A stretch of DNA of 64,000 nucleotides from Trissonchulus latispiculum (Eukaryota > Nematoda > Enoplea > Enoplida > Ironidae): assembly GCA_030248195.1 (NCBI GenBank), contig JASAND010020203.1, positions 34,977 through 98,976 on the forward strand, read 5' to 3'. Below, in pieces: positions 38,589-44,935 of the stretch. The first letter of the stretch is position 1, and every line of letters starts with the position of its first letter. A model generated the notes under the pieces. The model did not search any database. It saw nothing but the letters and a program-made list of their open reading frames with translations, and was not told where the DNA came from. Both the position numbers and the translations under genes were made by a program.

Positions 38589-41500
38589 AGAAACTTAGCC
38601 ATAACAAAGGGTTGTCTTTTTTTTAAAAAAATGCGACAACCCAATAAGAATAAACATGTCCAGAACATAGGGTTCCAAACCCTTTGGAAAAGGGCGGGAA
38701 CCCAACAACAACAACAACGTCTCCGGGTTTGAATCTCGCCATGCAGTATGCACCCATTTGTGAGTGCAACCTTTTCATTCTTACATAGTTATATAAATAG
38801 ACAGAGTAATAATTACGTCAATGGATAATTGTGGTAAGCAGGGGAAACTGACCAAGTCCAGGGAAGGACTCAAGGCACTCATGAGACGACGTCGATTGCA
38901 GTTGAGAAGGAGAGTGGCGTGGTGGTAGCCCTGCCGCTGAGTGCGTCGCTCCGCGCTCCCGGAGATGTGGAGCCAGCAGGATCCCAGGCCACGGTTAAGG
39001 GAAATTGTAAATTGCCAGAACCTCGTTAAGGAATATAGAAATCAACCAAACCTTAAGTAATCATCAAAGGATAAAACTTCAAACCCGATCTCAGACGTGA
39101 AAGGGCGGCGGAGGGGAAAGGGTAGAAGTTAAGTCCTATTCTCATTCTGCGTCCTATACTTTAACTGTCTGTGATTTTACTTTGTTCCAGTGTGCTTTTT
39201 GCCATAAAACGTATATAATTATATAATTATGTTTAATGGAGGAGGACCTTGTTCGTAGCTCAGCTCAATCTAAACAACTTTGTCGTAGCATCGCAAAGCA
39301 CGGCACCTTGAATAAATTTGAATATCATGTGAAAAACCATCTGCCAGAGAAAATATAATAGCTGACAGGGCATTCTTTAGTGGGGGGGGGGGAGGGAGCG
39401 TGCACTAATGCCCACTAACTATAGGGTGCCCAAAAATGCCAAATTTTAAGAATTTTTGGTCAAAATCTTCAAAAATTGTCGCGCTCCGCCGGAATGTTTT
39501 TGGTCTGAAATCTGAAATTTTTGAGCAGTTTTAAGCATATTATAGCCAGGCGCGTAGCCGTGGGGGGAATTCCCCCTGAAATTGTGGACCCCCCAGGAAT
39601 TTTTCCCAGCCATGTGTAAAACACCCGTTTTTCAAAAAAATTTCCATCATAATACGTGTTTCTTAGCCCAAAATGAGTACCGAAACCGAACACCTTATCT
39701 GGTGTATATATATACTTTGACCAGCTTTACATCACTTGAGTGCATCAACACGTGCAAGGTACGTATACGTATATATTTATAATTTCAAAGAATGCTATGT
39801 TTTCAATTCCACAAAGGCTCACAAAATAGCAAAATTTCTCAGAATTTTTGCATTCCCCCAGAAAAACTTTTGCATCCCCCGAAGCGTTTTTGCATTCCAC
39901 CCGAAACGTTTTTCTGACTACACTAGTGGTTATAGCAGTATATATATACTATTTTGTATGTACAACACAGTAAATTTTTACAGCATTTTTGGCAATTTTA
40001 CACCACTTTGAATCCTACCGCTTTTGGACTTCTTCCCCCCTTTCGCTTAGCGAAAACCCAGGCTGAAAAAATGAATGCCTGTTCTATCCATGCAGACAGT
40101 CTGGGGTAGGGTAAACAATTAATGGTAAGTGAGTTATATAGCGCGGCGAGAAATAAAAACCCTAATTTTCGAATTTTGGCTGTAACTATTTTATTAAGTG
40201 GCAAATCGAAAATCTAAGGATAACTACCATGAGGCCTTGCGAAGAGCTTCAAAATGAGCCATAAAACATCTCTCTAGCACTTACGGTTGGTGCGGAAATT
40301 TTAGGCGAAACCGATGGGAAAAAAACCCAGCCGAAATTTTTGCTGGACGTAAGCCAGAACATTTTTGACTATACCATTCGAAAGAGCGGGCCATTTTTAG
40401 TATATTTGCATCAAAAAATATCAACATTTTTGCAAAAATTTATGTCAAATTGACTTTTGAAAATTTTGTATGTTTAACACGTAAAACATAGGCAAATTTT
40501 GGAAATTTTTGAATTTGCTTAATTTAATTCTACAGTTTTAACATCACGTAGAAAACGTGTTTTTATTGCATTTAAAGCCAAACCCAAACTATTTCAGTGA
40601 AAAATTGGCGATTTTTGACGAAATTGAAAATTTTGGATTGAAATGGCACCATGTCAGATTTTGGCCACCTGGACAACACATAGAGGGTTTCTATACCAAA
40701 TTAATCAGGAGCCCGAGCCTCTATTGAGCTAACAAATGCAAGAATTTTTCCTTTGCTGCTAATGGTTAGAAAAAATTTTCATTTTGAAATTTGGGTTTCT
40801 GCCCGCACATGGGTTTTTCCCGCGCATGGGTTTTTTCCCGCCCCAGTCTAGGTCACCCCCAGGTCGCACCACAGGCACTAGAGCCAAATTGCATAGTTCA
40901 GGGTGACCCCCCCCAAAGTTGACCCTGTCTGACCCCCAAGTTGGAACCAAAATTTCCAAAATTTTCAAAGTCCGAAAAAAGTTGCTGAGAGGCAGCGGGA
41001 GGTACAATAATACAGCCTCTAGGGTAGTTTTGGACGCTCTTTAAGAAATTAAATCCGATCTAGCTCATATGGATGACTCACACTGGCGTTGGGTTTTCCC
41101 CGCATCTGGGACTGGGTTTTTTCCCGCCGCGTTATACGTACGTATACAAGCAGAAAGAAAAAGGATATCTTCTTTGTGCCGAGAACAATATCTGACCGTT
41201 CCCCGACATGAGAAACAATGCCAAAGCGATCCCTGATCAGGTCAACCATCCAGTCCAGATTCTCCCGACGACTCAGTCGACTCGCGCTCCGAAAGAAGGT
41301 GACGTTGATGTTGTCCGAATCATGGTAGACTGCACCTCCGCCGCTCTTTCGACGAGCCTACGACACAAAACCATCGCTAATTCATAAATTTATTACATTA
41401 AATACATTCGTAAATATATACGTATATATACGTACATCTGAGTTACCTGCAACACCATTGCTTTTCTCTTAGCGTTTACGCAGTATATAACCTAATTAAT

Positions 41501-42312
41501 GTGCAAATAATTTAGTTGAACTGTCTTTCAATTTACATATTGTTTCAATATGCCGTCCCGCCACAACTCTTTTGTCAATAATTTGTGATTAAAGATTCAC
41601 ATTAGCATACGTGTGCTTGGGGGGGTTTGGGGGGGGGGGGGGGGGGTTCACCCCCCCCCCCAGACGGGAGCACCCCCCCCCCAGTGGGGCCCCCCACCCC
41701 CCCCAGAATCCGTTTTTTTCCGGTAAAAAACCGTAAAAATCCGGTTTTTCGGCGGCCTTCGGCCGCCCTTCACCCCCCCCCCCCCAGAACTTCCCCTCCT
41801 GCACATGTCTGCACATTAGACTGTTAAAAAGGAGTTCCCAAAGTGATATGATTATACCACGTACGTATGCTATACGTATATATTAATCCATTTGGGTAAG
41901 AGCGGAGCGGAACTTCATTCCATAGGTTACTCCACTCCCATCCCGCAGAGAAAGGAGCTCATCTCCTGCCGATTTATATAATCATATTTTGTGGGCATGG
42001 GCACCCTCCCAAATCAACTCTTAGCACACCACCCACACCAAATCTAGTGTTCATTGGTAAGTACAAACAGATAAATACACGGAATCAACATACAATTTCA
42101 ATGCCATGGCGAATCAGAAAAGGAATGTCAGCTTCGATCCAAGGATTCTGAAACCGACCGACCACAACAGACGGCAAATTTCGATAAATAAAAAGACCAT
42201 CATAATTTCGAAAGTCGTGATGAGCCAACAGCCACTCCTCGAATGCAAGATTAGAAAATATTGATGGGATTTGAGAAATCCATACACGGGCAGTGTTCAG
42301 CTTGCAGGACAT
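9465..42312 (-). CDS. LIPT1: Lipoyltransferase 1-like gene, five exons (complement join 9465-9737, 10630-10758, 38853-38966, 41169-41357, 42094-42312)
   Basis: The joined exons encode about 307 residues of the LplA/LIPT1 family, which transfers lipoyl groups to 2-oxoacid dehydrogenase and glycine-cleavage proteins in mitochondria. Seen in sequence, in order: an N-terminal NLAFEEW and SVVVGRFQNPW segment, the lipoate-binding loop RRKSGGGAVYHD, NINVTFF, the catalytic-lysine motif TKK/ISGSA split by an intron, GYHHATLLLN, TNATLSYRSPVGSL, and the C-terminal SWDWIFGQTPKF. All five exons are multiples of three and all junctions are phase 0. Introns 1, 3 and 4 are GT-AG; intron 2 looks AT-AC. The product is shorter than the roughly 370-residue vertebrate protein, mostly at the N terminus. 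Intron 3 is 28,094 bp of mobile DNA. Assignment rests on remembered family motifs, not on a search. Confidence 0.88.
9738..10629 (-). other. LIPT1-like intron 4
   Basis: An 892-bp GT-AG intron. About half of it is the Tc1/mariner-like MITE at 9845-10291. The rest includes the non-family tail of the exon 4 open frame (10492-10629). Confidence 0.7.
9845..10291. mobile_element. Tc1/mariner-like MITE with TA duplication
   Basis: Termini begin CAGTATAGCTCAAAACAAAG and are mirrored on the right by CTTTGTTTTTAACTATACTG. The TIRs extend about 85 bp with small differences. TA dinucleotides flank both ends (9843-9844, 10292-10293). The interior is built of TTCGC/GCGAA-rich inverted words. Non-autonomous: no transposase frame. 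Confidence 0.75.
10630..10758 (-). CDS. LIPT1: LIPT1-like exon 4
   Basis: Forty-three codons between a cattgctag acceptor and an AAG/GTCAGG donor, reading DWVVTNATLSYRSPVGSL and then an acidic-hydrophobic helix HDDVVHELWRAFSAPAK. The TNAT-S--SPV-SL pattern matches the segment after the catalytic centre in LIPT1. It sits about 28 kb from exon 3 but keeps phase 0. The open frame continues past the donor to 10492, and that continuation does not look like family sequence. Confidence 0.8.
10760..11140 (+). other. Unassigned GC-richer block, possible retrotransposon 3' remnant
   Basis: Between exon 4 and the Jockey fragment. It has stop codons in all frames but ends in a short ACAACAACGA tract (11058-11068) like a small (AAC)n tail, followed by a TATATA run. 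It could be a second truncated retrotransposon 3' end. The family was not established. Confidence 0.3.
11150..11611 (+). mobile_element. Jockey-type non-LTR retrotransposon 3' end with (ACC)n(AAC)n tail
   Basis: One open frame reads DKETLLITYKAIGRSVINYA, then PIWSTQ and QVAQNAALRIVTRCH, the conserved segment after the RT thumb in Jockey-clade elements, followed by HLHQE and a lower-similarity end. The copy is 5'-truncated next to a TATATA run at 11120-11140. Its 3' end runs into ACC and AAC triplets (11576-11611). This (AAC)n tract continues after the nested complex at 38704-38718, so the complex was inserted into the tail. No catalytic RT domain remains. Confidence 0.75.
12783..13598 (+). 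mobile_element. Element B1 start and body, end unit not found
   Basis: Half-stem GTGTTGCCCAC at 12803-12813; two B-type core repeats; the body ends GGGGGGGACAGACGG near 13579 followed by (AAT)n. Every B end unit to the right is used by a later B start, so B1 has lost its end or shares one. It lies in the microsatellite of A1. Confidence 0.75.
13597..14822 (+). mobile_element. Element A2
   Basis: Half-stem 13619-13629; end unit 14771-14822 with hairpin arms GGGTTCC 14789-14795 and GGAACCC 14816-14822. The core is about 170-bp units with CGAGAGCTTTCGAATGATACC, then a G+C-rich 3' block (14590-14660) and AGACAGGGGGGACACG. It sits in B1's (AAT)n and has no nested insertion. Confidence 0.85.
16306..18107 (+). 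mobile_element. Element C1
   Basis: Half-stem GGGTTGCCGC at 16326-16335; end unit 18054-18107 (arms 18075-18082 and 18100-18107). The core has 155-bp direct repeats starting at about 16389, 16542 and 16697. The body ends GGGGGGGGACAGGGGGTGGT near 17130 and then contains C2. Confidence 0.85.
17148..18043 (+). mobile_element. Element C2
   Basis: Half-stem 17168-17177; end unit 17991-18043 (arms 18011-18018 and 18036-18043). Nothing is nested inside. The core is similar to C1 and C5. Confidence 0.85.
18112..18989 (+). mobile_element. Element C3, C termini with A-type core
   Basis: Half-stem 18132-18141; end unit 18938-18989. Terminal sequences and the body end (GGACAGGGTGTGGTAACGAG) are C-type. 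The core, including the G+C-rich block 18770-18832, is nearly identical to that of the A elements. This shows exchange of core between terminal families. Confidence 0.85.
19123..20743 (+). mobile_element. Element B4
   Basis: Half-stem 19143-19153; end unit 20691-20743 (arms 20709-20718 and 20734-20743). It follows the B2 end with only AA between. It contains C4. Confidence 0.85.
19934..20667 (+). mobile_element. Element C4, C termini with A-type core
   Basis: Half-stem 19954-19963; end unit 20616-20667. The core again resembles A elements, and the G+C block is altered (GGGGCTGCTCCGGGAGCAAC). The start of the body resembles C3. Confidence 0.85.
23763..24632 (+). mobile_element. Element B7
   Basis: Half-stem 23783-23793; end unit 24581-24632 (arms 24599-24608 and 24623-24632). 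It is a complete 870-bp B element with no nested insertion, sitting in E1's microsatellite. Confidence 0.88.
28111..29628 (+). mobile_element. Element E4
   Basis: Half-stem 28129-28140; end unit 29579-29628 (outer arm GGTGGGCAACAC 29617-29628). It is a complete 1.5-kb E element without nested insertion. Confidence 0.85.
30749..32465 (+). mobile_element. Chimeric element: B start joined to D body and D end
   Basis: The first 50 bp (half-stem GTGTTGCCCAC 30769-30779) are the B start, matching B7. At about 30801 the sequence switches to the D body (CCTACTCGTTGAGGGCTTTCA as in D1 and D2). The body ends GGACACAAATGTTGACCGG (D-type), and the matching end unit is D (32412-32465, arms 32432-32439 and 32458-32465). 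Confidence 0.75.
31649..32386 (+). mobile_element. Element B9
   Basis: Half-stem 31669-31679; end unit 32335-32386 (arms 32353-32362 and 32377-32386). Complete, 738 bp, inside the microsatellite of the chimeric element. Confidence 0.87.
32658..33703 (+). mobile_element. Element A3
   Basis: Half-stem 32680-32690; end unit about 33650-33703 (arms GGGTTCC 33670-33676 and GGAACCC 33697-33703). Complete, about 1.05 kb. Confidence 0.87.
33708..34733 (+). mobile_element. Element D1
   Basis: Half-stem GGGTTGTCGCA at 33726-33736; the body ends GGGGGGGACAAGATTGTTTA; (AAAT)n in place of (AAT)n; end unit 34679-34733 with arms 34699-34706 and 34726-34733. Confidence 0.87.
34797..35791 (+). mobile_element. 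Element F1 start and body, end unit not found
   Basis: It starts AAGCTAAACTGGCATGAATG with candidate half-stem GGTTTGCCGCC at 34817-34827. The core is E-type (GGTTGCCC...GGGCAGTTGGGATAAG). The body ends AATAGGGGGGGACAAGAAGA near 35775, followed by (AAT)n. No end with GGCGGCAAACC is present. It is the only representative of its family. Confidence 0.6.
35792..37022 (+). mobile_element. Element A4
   Basis: Half-stem 35814-35824; end unit 36971-37022 (arms 36989-36995 and 37016-37022). Complete, 1.23 kb, with five roughly 170-bp core units. Confidence 0.87.
37027..37728 (+). mobile_element. Element B10, compact complete copy
   Basis: Half-stem 37047-37057; end unit 37677-37728 (arms 37695-37704 and 37719-37728). 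At 702 bp this is the shortest complete B copy and a good reference for the family. Confidence 0.88.
37912..38642 (+). mobile_element. Element D2
   Basis: Half-stem GGGTTGTCGCA 37930-37940; the body ends GGACACAAATGTTGACCGG near 38554; (AAAT)n; end unit 38589-38642 (arms 38609-38616 and 38635-38642). Complete, 731 bp. Confidence 0.88.
38704..38718 (+). repeat. (AAC)n tract, right half of the split retrotransposon tail
   Basis: AACAACAACAACAAC directly after the A1 end unit matches the (AAC)n on the left of A1 (11597-11611). Confidence 0.8.
38853..38966 (-). CDS. LIPT1: LIPT1-like exon 3
   Basis: Thirty-eight codons starting ISGSAERRTQRQGYHHATLL. The ISGSA plus HH-TLLLN pattern is the catalytic centre region of LplA/LIPT1; the lysine just before ISGSA comes from exon 2. 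It is preceded by ...CCAC, giving an AC 3' splice site, and a CCCTTAAC branch-like motif lies 28 nt further upstream. The exon ends at TTG/GTCAGT. The nested mobile complex ends only about 150 bp downstream of this donor. Confidence 0.9.
38967..41168 (-). other. LIPT1-like intron 2, candidate U12-type AT-AC intron
   Basis: Read on the minus strand, the 2,202-bp intron starts ATATCCTTT (41168-41160) and ends CCAC (38970-38967). TCCCTTAAC, close to the U12 branch consensus TCCTTAAC, lies about 28 nt before the end, which is longer than usual. The AT-AC boundaries restore a perfect KK/ISGSA junction. The intron itself holds AT-rich DNA and G-rich element fragments (39380-39600, 40800-40930), with no recognised gene. 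Confidence 0.75.
41169..41357 (-). CDS. LIPT1: LIPT1-like exon 2
   Basis: Sixty-three codons that begin after a tcgtag acceptor with ARRKSGGGAVYHD, the glycine-rich lipoate/lipoyl-AMP binding loop, continue through NINVTFF and end ...SDIVLGTKK. The reading stays family-like up to the second lysine. The DNA then reads ATATCCTTT, which is the U12-type AT-AC 5' splice-site consensus; no ordinary GT donor is placed correctly. Confidence 0.9.
41358..42093 (-). other. LIPT1-like intron 1
   Basis: A 736-bp GT-AG intron. It contains a G-run/C-run block at 41618-41800 (several homopolymers of 8 or more G or C, with GGCGGCCTTCGGCCGCC in the middle) typical of the G-rich short elements seen further right. 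No gene is seen in it. Confidence 0.7.
42094..42312 (-). CDS. LIPT1: LIPT1-like exon 1
   Basis: Seventy-three codons from ATG at 42312 to a GTATGT donor. The residues after about position 20 (SNLAFEEWLL, then LPSVVVGRFQNPW) match the N-terminal LplA fold. An in-frame TAG lies two codons upstream of the ATG, so either this ATG is the start, with a short leader MSCKLNTARVW, or the TAG is part of a splice acceptor (tacacgtag) for an unseen upstream exon. DNA beyond about 42337 is mobile-element sequence, so a longer mitochondrial presequence exon, if any, is not visible. Confidence 0.85.
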
Positions 42313-42455
42313 TTCCTACGTGTACATCGACGAATATATATATGTCGAGGTCTTTTTGCGAAATTGGTCGCGAAAAGACCAACAATTTCAGTCTTTTCAG
42401 ACAAAAGTGCCCGGTCACATTGAGAAATTTGTTTAAATTGTGGTCATTTCTGCTA

Positions 42456-42647
42456 CCAGCAGCCCGGTCTTTTCGCGAAAAGACCAAGCGTGTTGGATTT
42501 TTTACGAAGTAAGTCAAATCATAACATTATGAAAGCTGATTCATTTATGATGCAAAATTTATGGGGTCTGTTCTGTACTAGCAAACACTTAATTTTTAAT
42601 TTTCGTGATTTTAGTGACAGACAGTCTGTTATTCTTGACTGACATTC
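42456..42647 (+). mobile_element. Retrotransposon 3'-UTR copy, left part
   Basis: It matches, in the opposite orientation, the region 51120-51310 downstream of the APE+RT element (shared words TTATGGGGTCTGTTCTGTAC, GACAGACAGTCTGTTAT). It continues at 44113-44255 after an insertion, and lies head-to-head with LIPT1-like exon 1. Confidence 0.7.
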
Positions 42648-44112
42648 CTGGCATTTTTTTAGTGGGGGGGGGGGGGGGTTTGGGGACCCCCCTTTTTCGG
42701 TTCCCCCTTTTATCCCCCCACTTTTCGGCAAGCCCCCCCCACTTTTTTGGGGGTCGCCCAAAAGTATCGAAAAACTAAGTTCTTGAGGTCAAATTTGCAA
42801 AAATTTTCTGCATTTTTAGCTAATTTATGGACTTATAAGTTAATTTTAAGCTTAAAAACAGCGAGTTTTTTGTGTTTTTACCTAAAAAATGCTAGTTTTT
42901 CGCTAAAAATTTTGGTATTTTATACCTTGGACCTGTGTTTTTTTTTTCGTCCGGACTTTTTGCGGTCCGTGGCGCAGTGCCCCAAAATTTTTTGCGTAAT
43001 TTGGAAAAAAATTGCGCCACGCCTGTTTTCGCTCAAAAAACCGATTTTTGTGTTATTTTATACTTTATTTAACGTTTTAAAGCATTTTAAATGCCTAATT
43101 TATCGTTTCACCACGCCAGAGAGGAGCCTTCAAAAATTTAACGCAATTCTTAGCGCGAAAGTGGGTGAATAGAATATATATGAAACATTTATCAGCAGGA
43201 ATTGTTGAAAATTGGACTTCGGAACTGTTAGTGTGTTTTCGCAAGAAGTTTGTCTTCTGAAAAAGATTTTTCGCGATTTCACTATCTTGTTTTCAACATA
43301 TATAAATGAATGCTACGTATATAAATTATTATGATTATTTAACATTATGTCGTTTTCACGACATTAAAGAAAGATCAGAGACAAATACGCTAAAGAAAGA
43401 ACGCTAACGTTAAAGCTGGGAACGTAATAAGAACAATTATATATACGTAGATGCGCCGAACGCGCAAAAAATTTTCAAGAATGTCTTTTGTAGTTCAAAA
43501 CTTTTCAACAAATTAATAAATAGTTGATTCAGAAACCATCCATTTTCGTGTGTTCCAAGAAAATTGTGCGGCCACGTGCGAGGGGTACGTTTCGTAGAGC
43601 TGAACAGATTATATACATCTACAACTTTCATTTTTTAATTATATAACGTACGGTTCCTGCACTTGATGTGTTGTATAAGATACTTTGATGCCCCAAACCA
43701 TTTTGCAAAGGCACTTTTGAATTATATAGTGGAAAACAAAACATAGCTGATACAATACAACGCTTTAGCATCAACATCAATTAACAACAAACAACCATAA
43801 AGTTTTGGAGTAAACTCAAATAAGCAAATGTACACACAAGGCGGGGGTCTGGGGGCGGCAGCCCCCAGCAAAAATTAGGAGAATTTTAAAATTTTTGATT
43901 CCAAATCGCATTTTTTAAGCATATTTTGGCTCAAAAATTTTTGCGTACTGTGGCGCAACGGCCCAAAATTTTTTGCGTATTTCAGAAAAAAATTGCGTAA
44001 TTTCGCAGTTTGTGGCGCAAAAAAAAAACCCAGCCTTGGACTCGCCCCCCACTTCCCCCTCCCTGGGGGGGCCAAGCCCCCCCCCCCATTTCAAAACCCT
44101 AAAAAATGCCAG
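42648..44112. mobile_element. 1,465-bp TIR element inserted in a retrotransposon 3'-UTR copy
   Basis: Left end CTGGCATTTTTTTAG, right end CTAAAAAATGCCAG. The flanking 5-bp direct repeat CATTC is at 42643-42647 and 44113-44117. The uninterrupted paralogue near 51140 gives the empty site. The interior is AT-rich with G-runs near both ends and TATACGTA motifs. No transposase frame is recognised. Confidence 0.65.
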
Positions 44113-44255
44113 CATTCTGTTAATATATATTGTTGATTTATACTGACATAAACTGTAGGTCCCACAAATGGTCTAATAAGTACTGAATTATGGGTAATAT
44201 TTTGATGTATAAAGTTGTATAAAGTGGATCTAAAACAATCTGGCTTCTAATAGGA
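44113..44255 (+). mobile_element. Retrotransposon 3'-UTR copy, right part
   Basis: It resumes with CATTCTGTTAATATATATTG and TTGATTTATACTGACATAAA, colinear with the reverse complement of 51000-51140, and ends near ACAATCTGGCTTCTA. Confidence 0.65.
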
Positions 44256-44356
44256 GGTTACCATTTCGAAAATTTTTCTTATGGGGGAGGTAGAAATTTA
44301 TTAATTTATGGGATGCCTCCGAATGGGGGGGACTTTCCGAATGGGGGCGTTCCCAA

Positions 44357-44554
44357 CCTCATAGGTGTAATTGGGGGGGGGGTTGGGGGGTATATAACCC
44401 CCCAGCCATGTTTCCAAACCCCCGAAAAAAACCTGACTGGGGGGGGGGAATAGTCGCGCAGAAGGCCAAACATTAAGCATTTTTAGGCTAAATTTTGCAA
44501 AATTTTTCAAAAAAGTTCAAATTTTTGGCTTAACGTGTTTACTATCACGAGAAA
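44357..44554 (+). mobile_element. G-rich TIR element (CATAGGTGTAATTG family), left part
   Basis: It begins CATAGGTGTAATTGGGGG and contains the AACGTGTTTACTATCACGAG segment shared with 55720-55745 and 59735-59760. It is interrupted by a retrotransposon fragment and resumes at about 46013. Confidence 0.6.
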
Positions 44555-44930
44555 TAAACAAACAAACAAACAAACAAATGCTTTTACTTGACAAAAATGC
44601 AAGTTTATTAGCAAAAAGTTATACGAATAACAGCAAATGCAAAATACAGAAATTTCTAACTGCCTGTAAATTGGATCTAGTACGTGGCAATTTAAGTTTC
44701 AAAGGATGTCCTCTAAGACCGGCATCTCCAGCATATTCAAACATTTCAAATAGTTCGCAATCAACATTCTGATGAATGATTTTATACAGCAATATTAAAT
44801 CGGCAATAACTCTACGTTGTTCTACAGACTTCCACCCCAAGGTTGACAACCTTTCTGTGTAAGATTTGTTAGCTAAAGTCGGAATCCTTTGAGTATACGT
44901 TGGCAATACTTTACAATACAATACAATATA
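44555..44930 (-). mobile_element. CR1/Jockey-like RT C-terminus, truncated, (TTTG)n tail
   Basis: The minus-strand frame 44921-44619 reads RIPTLANKSYTERLSTLGW and RRVIADLILLYKIIH, then RGHPLKL, the post-thumb segment also found at 49040-49260. It ends in a (TTTG)n tail at 44577-44555. It is inserted in the G-rich element: AAATA is on both sides. Confidence 0.75.
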
Positions 44931-44935
44931 CTATA

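Larger units (their letters stand above)
11612..38703 (+). mobile_element. Nested complex of 27 microsatellite-targeting elements; outermost element A1
   Basis: A1 starts AATAAGTCAAAAGGCATCAA, with half-stem GGTTCCCGCCC at 11634-11644. Its end unit is 38652-38703, whose outer arm GGGCGGGAACC is the exact reverse complement. (AAC)n lies immediately outside on both sides. Inside, each element has a 5' half-stem, a tandem-repeat core, a block ending CTCGAGA..TAGGGGGGGACA, an (AAT)n or (AAAT)n run and a hairpin end unit. Families by half-stem and matching end arm: A GGTTCCCGCCC/GGGCGGGAACC; B GTGTTGCCCAC/GTGGGCAACAC; C GGGTTGCCGC/GCGGCAACCC; D GGGTTGTCGCA/TGCGACAACCC; E GTGTTGCCCACC/GGTGGGCAACAC; F GGTTTGCCGCC, no end found. 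Insertion is always in a microsatellite, so starts and ends nest like brackets. No protein-coding gene is supported; open frames inside are repeat translations. The closest known layout is that of non-autonomous Helentron-like elements. Confidence 0.85.
10759..38852 (-). other. LIPT1-like intron 3, a 28 kb transposon sink
   Basis: It is bounded by a GTCAGT donor at 38852-38847 and a gctag acceptor at 10759. From the exon 4 side it holds an unassigned block (10760-11140), a Jockey-type 3' end (11150-11611), the 27 kb nested complex (11612-38703) and about 130 bp of remaining intron. More than 97 percent is mobile DNA. Confidence 0.8.

Noticed and set aside
11612..38703. CRISPR array or bacterial integron cassette array (GTT...AAC inverted arms resembling attC sites)
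   Set aside because: The spacing is irregular, repeats are hundreds of bases long, the surrounding gene is a spliced animal gene, and the GTTGCCC arms do not fit the attC core. No cas gene or integrase is present.
11612..38703. Simple satellite DNA or locally amplified tandem array
   Set aside because: Core units are tandem, but the larger pattern is bracket-like with different matched ends, which local amplification would not produce.
41589..41827. Glycine- or proline-rich frames over G/C runs (also at 47549-47857, 50408-51090, 54016-54386, 55305-55703, 59757-60124)
   Set aside because: They are homopolymer translations in TIR elements, present in all frames.
42747..43172. Lysine/phenylalanine-rich frame of 141 residues as a gene
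   Set aside because: It lies inside the 42648-44112 TIR element, is compositionally driven by TTTTA/AAAAT words and has no domain.
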